A DNA stretch of 18,096 nt. Origin: Chrysochromulina tobinii (Eukaryota > Haptophyta > Prymnesiales > Chrysochromulinaceae). How positions within the stretch are numbered: position 1 is the first letter of the stretch; every line of letters begins with the position of its first letter. The translations under genes and the position numbers were made by a program. This document shows, piece by piece, positions 7,531-16,104 of this stretch. The notes below the pieces were generated by a model. That model ran no database searches. It worked only from the letters and a program-made list of their open reading frames with translations, and was not told the origin of the DNA. The DNA is taken from NCBI GenBank assembly GCA_001275005.1, contig JWZX01002763.1:1-18096 (forward strand). Reading direction: 5' to 3'.

Positions 7531-8790
7531 CTACCCCCACCCTGCGAAAGTGTCTCTTGCCCTCGATTCCAGCAGCTTGTTCCTCGTGACGAGCAGCTTA
7601 TCTTCGAGCGTCAGCTGTTTGGCCTTGGCCTTCTCAAACTCGCTGCGGTGCGTCTCACTTTGCCTGGCGTACTCCTCGACCTGACGCCGGCATGCCTCCT
7701 CTCTCGTCAAGAGCGCTGCCTCCCTCTCGCGCGCAGCTGCACTCACCGCCTCAAGCTGCTCGAGCAGCGCGGACTCTCTGGCCGCCGCCGCTGACCGAAG
7801 CCGCTCCATCTCGACCACGTGCTTCTCGTGAGCGGCCGCCATTGCCAAGCAATGCTCATCGCCCATCCGTTCGTATTCCGCGCCGTGGATGCGCTCGGCT
7901 TCTTTAAGGCCCGCTTGGACCCCACCGAGCACACCCGCTAACACGTTGAGATGGTCCGAAAGCCGTTCACGGCAAAAGGCCAGCTCGTCGAGCGCTTCGA
8001 GGTGGGTGAGCTGCAGCCGTCGAGCGCCCTGCTCGAGCGACATCGTGGTGCCTGCAAGCTGGCTAAGCGCCTTGGTCGCACGATTCAGAATGATCTTGGT
8101 TTGAAGCTTGTGCTCGAGCGAGCAAGACTCACTTCGGAGCCGCTGCTCACAGTCCAACACCGCGCTATACGCCGCTCGGCGGCTGCTGTACGCGTCCGTA
8201 AGGGCCGCTTGCAAGACGGGCTTCACCTGAGCTTCGAGATTCACTTCGAGATCAGCCGCTCCGGCTGCTGTGCCACCTCGCTCGCCCTGCTTGCCTAGAT
8301 ACGGGTGAACCAGCGTGTGTACTGGCTGCTTGATGGTGAAGCCGCGTGCGTTTGTTCGCTCGGTGCCATGCGCCCAAGGCACCACAGGCCGCGGCGCTCG
8401 AGCGCTAAAGGGGCGCGAGTACTCGCGCTGCGCTCGCTTGAGGGTTTCGCGTCGCTTCGCCTCGAGCGACCTCTCCTCTGCGACTTTGGCCTCGAGCTTG
8501 TTGTAGAGTGCCACCGGTACATGTAGGCCGTCGTCGCCCGCGGTGCAGCACCGGTCATCCCAATCCGGCTTCTTCCCACTGGGGGGGTGTGGTGCAGGCC
8601 TGTGTGTCGCCGTCGCCGCTTGCCGGTGCGCGGGCTTACTATGCGACCTCGAGTTTGTCGGTTCGTGCGGCAGCACGCCGGCCCCGCCGAAATCGTCCTT
8701 CTTTGAATGTCCTTCTTTCAATGTCAAAGCTGCCTCAGGCTCGCGCTGGGGCGCCACCGCCTTTGGAGAGGTCTGCGAATTCTCCTTCAT
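7531..8790 (-). CDS. Coiled-coil protein of unknown function
   Basis: 419 residues from the ATG at 8790 (G at -3). Residues 1-80 are polar and probably disordered (Pro/His/Ser/Lys). About 86-135 is a charged helix ending QREYSRPFSARAPRP, vaguely like the PF(S/K)xxxR block of FAM161-type basal-body proteins, but I do not claim that family. About 180-300 is helical, with YSSRRAAYSAVLDCEQRLR and an LNRATKALSQLAG stretch. About 310-408 is an Ala/Glu/Arg coiled coil. There is no signal peptide or transmembrane segment, and no catalytic motif. The frame stays open upstream to another ATG at 9192 (134 extra codons), but that extension looks unstructured and less GC-rich, so I treat it as 5' UTR. A structural or cytoskeletal role is the most that can be inferred. 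Confidence 0.75.
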   Translation of the reverse strand: MKENSQTSPKAVAPQREPEAALTLKEGHSKKDDFGGAGVLPHEPTNSRSHSKPAHRQAATATHRPAPHPPSGKKPDWDDRCCTAGDDGLHVPVALYNKLEAKVAEERSLEAKRRETLKRAQREYSRPFSARAPRPVVPWAHGTERTNARGFTIKQPVHTLVHPYLGKQGERGGTAAGAADLEVNLEAQVKPVLQAALTDAYSSRRAAYSAVLDCEQRLRSESCSLEHKLQTKIILNRATKALSQLAGTTMSLEQGARRLQLTHLEALDELAFCRERLSDHLNVLAGVLGGVQAGLKEAERIHGAEYERMGDEHCLAMAAAHEKHVVEMERLRSAAAARESALLEQLEAVSAAAREREAALLTREEACRRQVEEYARQSETHRSEFEKAKAKQLTLEDKLLVTRNKLLESRARDTFAGWG

Positions 8791-9359
8791 TTCACTATTC
8801 CTGGAGGCAACTGAAATATGAGGGGTCGATCTATTTTGGGAACCCGGTGTTGTGGACCCGCGAATGCATGCGCGGCAAGCGCAACAAGCTATACGCGCTT
8901 CACTGACACGACACACTGACAGACTGATACGCTGACCATCTGTCTGGTGTCTTCCGCCGATTAAACTCAAAGCCCGAGGCCGACCGAGCGCCGAGGGAGG
9001 CAGAGAAGATGTCGAGTTAAGAGTTCTCGTAGAGTTCGCATCTAGGATTCCTACTTGTAAACTTGAAACTTTCACGACTTTGTGCGCGCGATTTTTGAGC
9101 TCAACCTGCAACCGCCAACCCATCTGCAAAACAACCGCCACACACTCACCAGGGAACACTGCTAAGTGTATAATTACGGAGAGCGAATACATGACGCCCA
9201 GTGAGAGGGAGGATCACGGCTTCGCGGGGTTTTCCCGATTGGATTCCCCGCGGCCGGGTGTGTAAATTAGCAGATGCATGCCGGTCGCCGCCGCGCTGAG
9301 ACGCACGAGCAGGGCCACCGAAGCGCCCACGACCGCGCGACGCAGCGCGTGGCGGTCGC
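8791..9359. other. Intergenic region between two minus-strand genes
   Basis: 569 bp holding the promoter and 5' UTR of the coiled-coil gene and the 3' end of the vasohibin gene. It is visibly more AT-rich between about 8800 and 9200. Loose CTGACA/CTGATAC repeats occur at 8902-8936. No clear TATA box, poly(A) signal or RNA gene is seen. The minus frame upstream of 8790 is open to 9192, so a longer N-terminus cannot be excluded. Confidence 0.45.
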
Positions 9360-10331
9360 TCAGACGGCGAGGAACGAGGGCCGGTTCGGTGCGTCCGCTT
9401 GCTGCGGGGGTGGCGCCGGCTCCGCGTCCGCCGGCGCGTCCGCCGCGTCCATCGCCGCGCGTTCGTCCTCGGAGGAGTCTGTCTCGAGTCGCTCCTCCTC
9501 GACCACCTCCCGCCCAGTCTTGGCCTGCTTTGCCTCCTGGCGCTTCTTTGCCTGCGGCGGGATCGGCGGCTTCTGCCCAAGCTCCTTCGCCTTCTTGCAC
9601 TCCAACCGCCACTGGTCTGACAGCCGATGGCAGTTACGACCGTGGTCGGCGAGCGCGGCGGCGGCCACGGGCACGTCGAGGCACTTTTGGCTGATGTAGG
9701 CCCAGCAGATAATCTCGCCCGCGTGGACCTCGTGCGGCAGCGGTAGCCCCACCTTGACCCGCCGCAGCGTGTGGAACACCCGCTCGTACGATCGCTTGTA
9801 CTCGAGGAACAGCTCGGCGAGCGAGTCGTACACGAGGTCCTTGTAGTAGAGCTCACGACGGCGCGAGAGGCCGACGGAGCCCCACTTGGAGCTGTGCTTG
9901 ACCGCGAGCACAATGTGCTTGTACGTCACGCCGTCGATCTGCGAGCGGAATGAGAAGGGCACGCGCTCCAGCTCGCGGAGGCCCTGCGTCAGGTACGCTG
10001 CCACGAAGACGGCCTCGACGCACTTGATCGGCAGCGCCTGGCGCGTGACCTCGCGGCCGGTCTCGAGGATGCGGCTCATCGGGCGGTGCTTGCGCACGTC
10101 AAAGTAGTTGACGCCCGTGAAGTTGTACGACAGCTTCTCAATGTACGCCTGCACCGCCGCGACCTTGGCTGACATCGGTGCGGGCGTGTTCATGTTCGGC
10201 AGCGTCGGGTACGGCGGCCGCGGCAGGTCCTTGTTGCCGCGGATGGCGGCGATCGCGGCTTCGAGCTCCGCGTCTGCGTCCTTGGGCGCATCCTTGCTCG
10301 GCTCGTCGTCGTCGCCAGAGGCCGCCGGCAT
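9360..10331 (-). CDS. VASH: Vasohibin-type tubulin tyrosine carboxypeptidase
   Basis: 323 residues. Vasohibins are transglutaminase-like cysteine peptidases that remove the C-terminal tyrosine of alpha-tubulin, usually with the small partner SVBP. The triad is Cys104 (LPIKCVEAV), His139 (YKHIVLAV) and Ser156 (GLSRRREL). The spacings, 35 and 17 residues, equal those of human VASH1 (Cys169, His204, Ser221). The preceding block (VQAYIEKLSYNFTGVNYFDV) and the following one (YERVFHTLRRVKVGLPLPHEV) also follow the family. Residues 1-40 are acidic and disordered. The tail after about 245 is lineage-specific: a Lys-rich piece, then an acidic Ser/Asp/Glu patch and Pro/Ala/Gln sequence. No intron is needed. 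The ATG at 10331 is the first in the frame. It shares an intergenic region with the divergent scaffold gene. In a flagellate the likely targets are axonemal or cytoplasmic microtubules. Confidence 0.93.
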   Translation of the reverse strand: MPAASGDDDEPSKDAPKDADAELEAAIAAIRGNKDLPRPPYPTLPNMNTPAPMSAKVAAVQAYIEKLSYNFTGVNYFDVRKHRPMSRILETGREVTRQALPIKCVEAVFVAAYLTQGLRELERVPFSFRSQIDGVTYKHIVLAVKHSSKWGSVGLSRRRELYYKDLVYDSLAELFLEYKRSYERVFHTLRRVKVGLPLPHEVHAGEIICWAYISQKCLDVPVAAAALADHGRNCHRLSDQWRLECKKAKELGQKPPIPPQAKKRQEAKQAKTGREVVEEERLETDSSEDERAAMDAADAPADAEPAPPPQQADAPNRPSFLAV

Positions 10332-10512
10332 GACCGTTGAAGGACAAGAAAGCGAATCGGGAAAGCAAACATTTCTATTCGGAAACGCGAAATGGTCTGT
10401 TTACGCAAATTCGGGCGAATCCCTATGGTACCTTATAGAGGCGAGGCAGTTTCATAGCAGGAACGAAGTCGACGAAACTTGAGGACTCGACCTGCGTTCA
10501 GGAATTTTGGAC
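10332..10512. promoter_or_regulatory. Bidirectional promoter region, vasohibin / scaffold genes
   Basis: 181 bp between the two divergent start codons, noticeably AT-richer than either coding region. It has a TATA-like CTTATAGAG at 10432-10440 in the + direction, and ATTCG-GG-CGAAT (10409-10420) as a small inverted repeat. GCGAAT/ATTCG-type pentamers recur nearby (about 10351, 10378). Assigning these to factors would be guesswork. Confidence 0.5.
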
Positions 10513-11777
10513 ATGCACTCGGCTCGCGGCCGGCGGCCGGCAGAAGATGCGCAGTTCCTCGACCGGTTGGTCAGGGGCAAGAGCGCCAAGGCGGCCAAGG
10601 CTGAGACGGTCGCCGCCGAGACCAAGCGGCTCGCCGAAGAGGCCGCCGCGCGCGCAGCGGCGGCGGCCGAGGAGGAGCGCCAGCGCAAGATCGCCGAGGA
10701 GGCAGCCGCGCGAGAGGAGGCGCGGCTCAAGGCCGAGCGCGATAAAAAGGAGCGCGAGGCGGCCGATCTGGAGCGGCTCGTGGCGGGCAAGTCGCGCAAG
10801 CAGGCACGCAGGGAGCGCATGCTGCAGGAGCAGCTGGTGGAGGAGGCGCTCGCGCGCCAGGAGGCGCAGGCAGCCGAGCAGGCCGCCAAGCTCGCGGCCA
10901 AGAATGCGCCCAAGATGGCGCAGGACGCCTTGGCCTCGCGCCTGTCGCAGTCCGGCACCGCGGCGGTTTTGCATCGGATCTCGCAGTCGTCCGGAGCGAT
11001 GGCGGAGTTGGCGCGCCGTGACTTCACGCAGGCGGCGCAGACCCAGGCAGCGGCGATCCTCGCGGCCACCAAGCAGCATGCGTCCGCCATGGCCTCCAAG
11101 CCTCTCGCCGCCGCCGCCGCCGCCGCCGCCGTCGCCGCCGCCAACGCGGCCATCGCCGCCGCCAATGAGCCGTTGCAGGCACTCCATGCCAAGAACGAAC
11201 TGGTCGAGAAGAAGGCGGGACGAGCCTTCGAGCTGCACGAGGCGGCGGCGATGGCGGAGCTCGCCAAAGAGGTCGAGGGCGTCGCGGCGCACACGCGATG
11301 GGTCCTGCACACGACCAAGCCGAGTCCGCGCAAGCATTCACATTCACATTCACATTCACATTCACAGCGTTCGGTGGCGGCCAGAGTCGATGCGCCCTCC
11401 ACCGCCGCCTCTGCGTCCGTCGCCGTCGCCTCCTCGCCGCCCGCCGCGCAAGCGCCCACGACGGAGCCGAAGGCGCGCTCGCAACCGGGCGCCCCTCCCG
11501 CGCCCCCGCGCCCCGCATCGCCGCGGCCCGCGTCGCCGAGGGGAACCCCCGCGTCGCCGTGGGCACTTCCCGCGCCCCCACGCCCCGCATCGCCGCGCCC
11601 CGCGTCGCCAAGGGGAACCATTCCACAGCTCGGTGGAGGCATTCCACAGCTCGGTGGAGGCGGCGCGAGCGGCGGGGACAGCGAGGCGCGCCGCAAACCG
11701 TTCGCATCGGCCCTCGGCGCTGGTGGAGCTGGTGCATCGGCGGCTCTGTGGCAGGCGCAGCAGCAGCAGCAGCAGGC

Positions 11778-11812
<35 letters not shown>

Positions 11813-14800
11813 CGCAGCAGCAGGCGCAGCAGCAGGCGGGGGCGGCGGCGCAGCAGAGCATGCCCACGACGGCGCCGAGCCTGCCCACGACGGCGCCTCC
11901 GAGTGGCACGCTGGTCGGTAGCCGAGAGGCTGTGCGCAGCGGCGTCAGCTCCGTCGCGCACCTGCCGCCTCCCGGTGGGCCCGCGTCCGCCCGTTACGGC
12001 GCTCTCGGGAGCCTGCAGGGCCGACTCGGATCATACTCCGCGGAGGTGAAGAAGGCATTGCGGGAGGTGGCCGCTTCGTCGATTGCGCCCAAGACGGCGC
12101 CAGTCGCTTCGTCAATCGCGCCCAAGACGGCGGCGCGACCGCCGCCTCCTCCGTCGACCGTTGCAGGGCCGATCAGCCTCACCGTGAGCGACTTGCATGC
12201 GCGCGGGCTGCCTAATACGGACCCCTACGTCGTCTTCCATCTCGGCGACTCCGAGCTCCTTCACACCGAGCTCCTTCACACCGAGCTCCTTCACACCGAG
12301 CTCCTTCACACCGAGCTCCTTCGCACCGAGGACTTGCGGAACGCCCTCGACGGACACGTGGAGCTCGTGCGCTTCGTCAATTGCGCCCAAGACGGCGCCA
12401 GTCGCTTCGTCAATCGCACCGAGGACCGGCGGAACGCCCTCGACGGACACGTGGAGCTTGTGCGCTGGCCCAATGCGTACACGGCTCACGTCGCGTCGTG
12501 GCCGTTGAGCGCTCAGGGAGAGCTCGATCTCGGGGAGATCTCGGTCACGGTGTATGCTCAGGAGTCTGTGAACGGCGAGTCTGTGAACGGCACGGATGCC
12601 ACGTCTGTGGTGCTTGGGCGTGGACGCTTCATGATCCCGCGGGTCGCCGGCGCCGTCTTGGGCGCCTCGAGGCTCGTGCATCAGATCAACCTTCCCCTGA
12701 GTGACGTGCCCCGAGGGGCTGTGGCGAGCCTCAGCTTGACGCTCAGCATGACGCTGCCGCCCAGCATGGCGCCGCCGGCCGTGGCAGCACTGCCAACCGC
12801 GCCGCAGCTCGCAGCACTGCCGACCTCATTGGCGACGACAGAGGCGAAGACGGTGGCGGAGGCCGTGGAGGCTGCACCGCCATTCACAGCCGAGGAGGCG
12901 GCGGCGGTGGGGTGTGAAGACAGTTTGGGCAGTTCGGGTGTGAACAGTTCGGGCGTTGCCATGGGACGATCCCCACCGGCGCTACCGCCGTCGCTACCGC
13001 CAGTGCTTCCGCCGGCGCTACCGCCGTCGCTCCCTTCGGTGCTACCGTCCCCGCTCACCCTGCCCGCCATCGGGAACCCCTACGCCCCCAAACCCCTCCT
13101 CTTCACGCCCGGCACGACGCCTCCACTCGCTCGGACCGACTTTGGTCGCGACGGCTCGGCGTACTCCCCTCGCGCGAGCTCGCACTCGGTTGACGCGTCG
13201 TGGCGGGCACCCGCAGGCTCGCAGCCCATGATTGTGCTCTGCGACCCGCGCGGTGCGACGGGCGGCGGCGCGGGCGGCGGCGGCGCAGGAGACGGTGCAG
13301 TGTGGCTGGTCTTGGAGATGGAGGCCGATGCGACTACAGAGGAGAGTCCAAGAGAGTCGTCCATATTAGGAAACTGGACGAGTGCCGCAGAGCCCTCCGA
13401 ACTGCAGGCGCCCAGGACGGCGCCCGGTGTGCCATCGCCCAGGACGGCGCCGGCGCTGCCGTCGTTCGAGGCGCTGCCCCATCACGTGGTGATCGCTCCC
13501 TCGTCCTCTCGCCACGTCGCCATCGGCGCCTCGACCGTCGAACAGATCCATCGACTGTACGGGCGCTCGGTGCAGTCATTACCCCAGAGGCGCATCCCAG
13601 TGACGAAACACGGGCGGGTGCCGGGATCGGAGGTGGCGATGCATCCGCACGGCGCGATGCAACACAGCTTCCGCGCCACCGAGCCGCGCCACGTGGCGGC
13701 CGTTCGTGCCCAACGGCTCTGGCGGCTCACAGAATGCTGGCAGCTTAACGATTTTGGCGGCGAGGCTCCAAACGGTTGGGTGGCCGTGGCCCTTGACAAC
13801 GGCGCGTACGGCTTCGTGCCGGAGGCGTACGTCGAATGGTTTGCCCAGTCGAAAGATGGGATGGTCGAGGTGCCCAGACCCGAGAGGGCTCTAGAGGAGA
13901 CACTCGCGCCGCTCGCCTCCCTTGCCACGCCAGTCGACGCCATCCCCGCGCCTGCCACGTCTTCATCTTCAGCCGTGTCGTCTTCATCTTCAGCCGTGTC
14001 GTCTTCATCTTCAGCCGTGTCGTCTTCATCCTTGGATGGCGCTCCTGCTTCCGCCGCTCTCGGTGGCACAGAGGCGGCGGAAGAGGCGGCGGAAGCGCCG
14101 GCGGAGGAGGCGGCGGCGGAGGCGGCGGCCGAGGCGGCGGCCGAGGCGGCGGCGGCACACCCGGCGCCGGCGTGGCATTTGATCTTCGGCCACGGACCTC
14201 TTGGGCTCGGGCTGAGCGCCGTGCCCAACTCGGCGCTCAGCAAGACGGTTCCCCACACGGCGCCACACACAGGAGGCACGTTCGTGTCGGAGGTGCTCGA
14301 GGGGTCGGCGGCGATGGCACAGGGCGTCGTCGTGGGCTGCCTCGTGCTCGCCGTCAACGGCCATGACGTACGAGGTGACCCGCCGCACGAGGTGCAATCA
14401 CTCATCGGACAGGCTGTGCGTCCGCTTACACTCACCCTCTCGTCGCCCATACTCAGCAAAACCAACCCCGCCGATGCCGCCACCGCCGACACCGCCGCCG
14501 CCACCACCGCCACCGCCGCCGCCGCCGCCGCCGCCACCGCCGCCTCGCCTGCTGCCGCTCTGCCGGCCCCGGTGGCGTCAGATGTGGCGTCAGATGTGGC
14601 GACTGAGGTGACCCCTCGCACAGCCGAAGCGTTGACGATGCAGACGATGCATGCTGAAGGGGATGTCTCCCTTCATCACGTGTACCCCAAGGGTGGTGAC
14701 GTGGCCGACGGCTCGTTCGCGCCCACTGCGCTGCCGCGTCCCACCGCGCTCTCCGCCCCGCCTGCATCCGAGCCACCTCGACTACCGCCCTTGGTGCCCC

Positions 14801-15534
14801 CGCTGCCTCTGTCGGCGTTGCCGCCGTTCCCCTCCGCCCCCTCGCCGCCGTTCCCCTCCGCCCCCTCGCCGCCGTTCCCCTCCGCCCCCTCTCCCCGGGT
14901 ACCGAGCGGCATCATACGCTTGACCGCCGATGGACGTATCGAGGGCTCTCGCGTGGATGTTCACAAAGCCATGGCGCTGCTGGCATCGCTCGGCGTCCGA
15001 ATTGAAGGGTTGCCTAATATGGCCGACGATGCACTCCTTATTAGGCAACCGGACGATGCACTCCGTGACGCCGCCGCCGCTGGCCCAGCCGCCGACGCCG
15101 TCGCCGTCGCTGCCCCCGCCGCCGCCCTCGCTGCCGCCGCCGCGGCCGAGGTTGCCATCGCGAGTACCATCGCTGAGGCACCTTCGCCAGCGGAGACAGC
15201 TGTATCACAAGAGCCTGCTGCAGAGCCTGCTGCAGAGCCATCACAAGAGCCTGCTGCAGAGCCTGCTGCACAGGCGCCTGCTGCACAGGCGCCTGCTGCT
15301 GAGGCGCTTGCTGCTGAGGCGCTTGCTGCTGAGGCGCCTGCTGCAGCGGCGCCTGCTGCAGCGGCGCCTGCGGAGGCTGCTGCGCCCCCAGCGTTCAACA
15401 CAGAGAGCTACAGCGTCGCCATCGTGAGCGCCATCGTGAGCGCTACCGGCGAGAGCGCCGTCGCGAGCACTGCAGGCGCGGCCGCTCTAATCCTGCGCGA
15501 TGGCGTGCCGCTAATTGCCGCTAATTGCCGCTAA
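10513..15534 (+). CDS. Giant low-complexity scaffold with C2-like, SH3-like and PDZ domains
   Basis: 1673 residues from the ATG at 10513 (GAC before it). Residues 1-130 form an Ala/Glu/Arg coiled coil with two LxRLVxGKSxK motifs (16-26, 86-96). Low-complexity linkers follow: poly-Ala, HS repeats, PRPASPRG blocks and polyQ. About 552-745 is C2-like (LTVSDLHARGLPNTDPYVVFHLGD, later ISVTVYAQE and a GRGRF strand), swollen by tandem duplications. About 1057-1113 is SH3-like (WVAVALDNGAYGFVPEAYVEW). About 1221-1311 is a PDZ domain (GLGL loop, VSEVLEGSAA, GCLVLAVNG, VRPLTLTL). Pro-rich runs such as PPALPPSLPPVLPP could be SH3 ligands in cis. There is no catalytic domain, signal peptide or membrane helix. 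The role is probably a membrane- or Ca2+-associated adaptor; the partner is unknown. One open frame runs for 5 kb, though small frame-neutral introns cannot be excluded. The stop lies inside a 10-bp repeat. Confidence 0.8.
11335..11364 (+). repeat. CATTCA hexanucleotide repeat (His-Ser run)
   Basis: Five perfect 6-bp units encode an alternating HSHSHSHSHS tract in the scaffold. They are frame-neutral. Confidence 0.9.
11497..11661 (+). repeat. Direct repeats encoding PRPASPRPASPRG and IPQLGGG
   Basis: A 50-bp segment at 11497-11546 recurs at 11569-11618 (72-bp period, four or so differences). It is followed by two perfect 21-bp tandem copies at 11620-11640 and 11641-11661. All remain in frame in the scaffold. 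Confidence 0.85.
11752..11836 (+). repeat. CAG repeat, polyglutamine tract
   Basis: CAG-rich microsatellite interrupted by GCG codons, encoding Q runs of 6, 11, 3 and 3 separated by single alanines. It is frame-neutral and likely polymorphic. Confidence 0.92.
12253..12327 (+). repeat. 15-bp tandem repeat encoding ELLHT
   Basis: Five units of GAGCTCCTTCACACC, the last with a C-A-C to C-G-C change (ELLRT). They sit in what should be a loop between early strands of the C2-like domain. Confidence 0.92.
12322..12465 (+). repeat. 93-bp in-frame tandem duplication in the C2-like domain
   Basis: The 93-bp unit starting CGCACCGAGGAC at 12322 repeats from 12415, giving RTEDLRNALDGHVELVR and then RTEDRRNALDGHVELVR. 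The second copy runs to about 12465 before diverging into the next C2 strand. Confidence 0.85.
13960..14031 (+). repeat. 21-bp tandem repeat encoding SSSSSAV
   Basis: About 3.4 units of TCGTCTTCATCTTCAGCCGTG encode a Ser-rich linker between the SH3-like and PDZ domains. The first unit lacks one codon. Confidence 0.9.
14821..14892 (+). repeat. 24-bp tandem repeat encoding PPFPSAPS
   Basis: Three near-perfect 24-bp units (14821, 14845, 14869) in the Pro-rich region after the PDZ domain. The last ends in TCT instead of TCG. Confidence 0.92.
15008..15050. other. 12-bp perfect inverted repeat inside the scaffold CDS
   Basis: GGTTGCCTAATA (15008-15019) pairs perfectly with TATTAGGCAACC (15039-15050), leaving a 19-nt loop. 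The sequence is AT-richer than its surroundings. GACGATGCACTCC in the loop is repeated just after the right arm (15052-15064). Confidence 0.8.
15211..15372 (+). repeat. GCTGCTG-rich degenerate repeat (EPAA / APAA / EALAA)
   Basis: Degenerate 12- and 15-bp units around GCCTGCTGCAGAG, CAGGCGCCTGCTG and GAGGCGCTTGCTG encode an Ala/Pro/Glu C-terminal linker. All are multiples of three. Confidence 0.85.
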
Positions 15535-15608
15535 TTGCCGCTAATTGCCGCTAATTGCCGCTAATTGCCTCTAATTGCCTCTAATCCTGCGCGATGGCGT
15601 GCCGCTCA
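15487..15608 (+). repeat. 10-bp repeat array that supplies the scaffold stop codon
   Basis: A 24-bp block (CTAATCCTGCGCGATGGCGTGCCG) at 15487 is followed by seven 10-bp units CTAATTGCC(G/T) (15511-15580), then by a second copy of the block from 15581. The unit is not a multiple of three, so reading rotates through all frames. The TAA in the unit is reached at 15532-15534. Confidence 0.9.
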
Positions 15609-16104
15609 CCTCCGCGGCGCCTTGAGCGGTGTCCTCAGTCCAACGCGACGGGGGCTCTCTCTTCAATATGAATTCTCTTCGCTTTGCCTTTCGCTTGAGA
15701 GGGCGCCGTGCAAGCTGCAGCGCTCTCCGCTGCGTGACGGTGACACCGACGGGTGAGTTTTGCGGAGCCAACTCAGCCAGCGTACAGCGTGACGAGCGGT
15801 TAGCACCACGCTTCAGCCGAGCTCTCTCTACTGCTGTAATCTAGCTCTACGTTCATCTAGGTTTAGGGTACAGAAACTCCCAGTTCTTTCGTGTTTCCAT
15901 ACGATACACGCAACATATTGACTACATACACTAGACAAAGCGGACAAACGTAGAAAATTTGCTCTGCACGGCACGTAAGGAAAAGCCGCTGAGAGCCGAG
16001 CGGACGAGAGGGCTCGGCCTCGCGCCTCGGGTCGAAGACCAGCCGCTCGGGCTACACAACAGCCAGCACACTCCACAGCTCTCAATCACGCTGCAATCTG
16101 CAAA
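15535..16104. other. Convergent intergenic region
   Basis: 570 bp between the scaffold stop (+) and the glycosyltransferase stop (-). The left end is the rest of the 10-bp repeat array. Beyond about 15840 the DNA becomes clearly less GC-rich. No RNA gene, transposon or AATAAA signal is recognised; the short open frames have no family resemblance. Confidence 0.45.

Noticed and set aside
8791-9192. N-terminal extension of the coiled-coil protein to the ATG at 9192
   Set aside because: The frame is open but AT-richer, with no domain; the ATG at 8790 gives a coherent protein. It is kept as a possibility in the feature text.
10452-11909. Long antisense open frame (485 codons) opposite the scaffold gene
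   Set aside because: It translates to Ala/Cys/Arg low-complexity sequence and mirrors the GC-rich coding strand. The + frame has recognisable domains.
13482-14621. 379-codon antisense frame opposite the SH3/PDZ part
   Set aside because: Its Ala/Ser/Asp runs come from the opposite-strand repeats, and it overlaps the recognisable SH3-like and PDZ domains of the + frame.
15858-15868. Telomere-like GGTTTAGGG
   Set aside because: Only a single copy of the motif is present, so there is no telomeric array.
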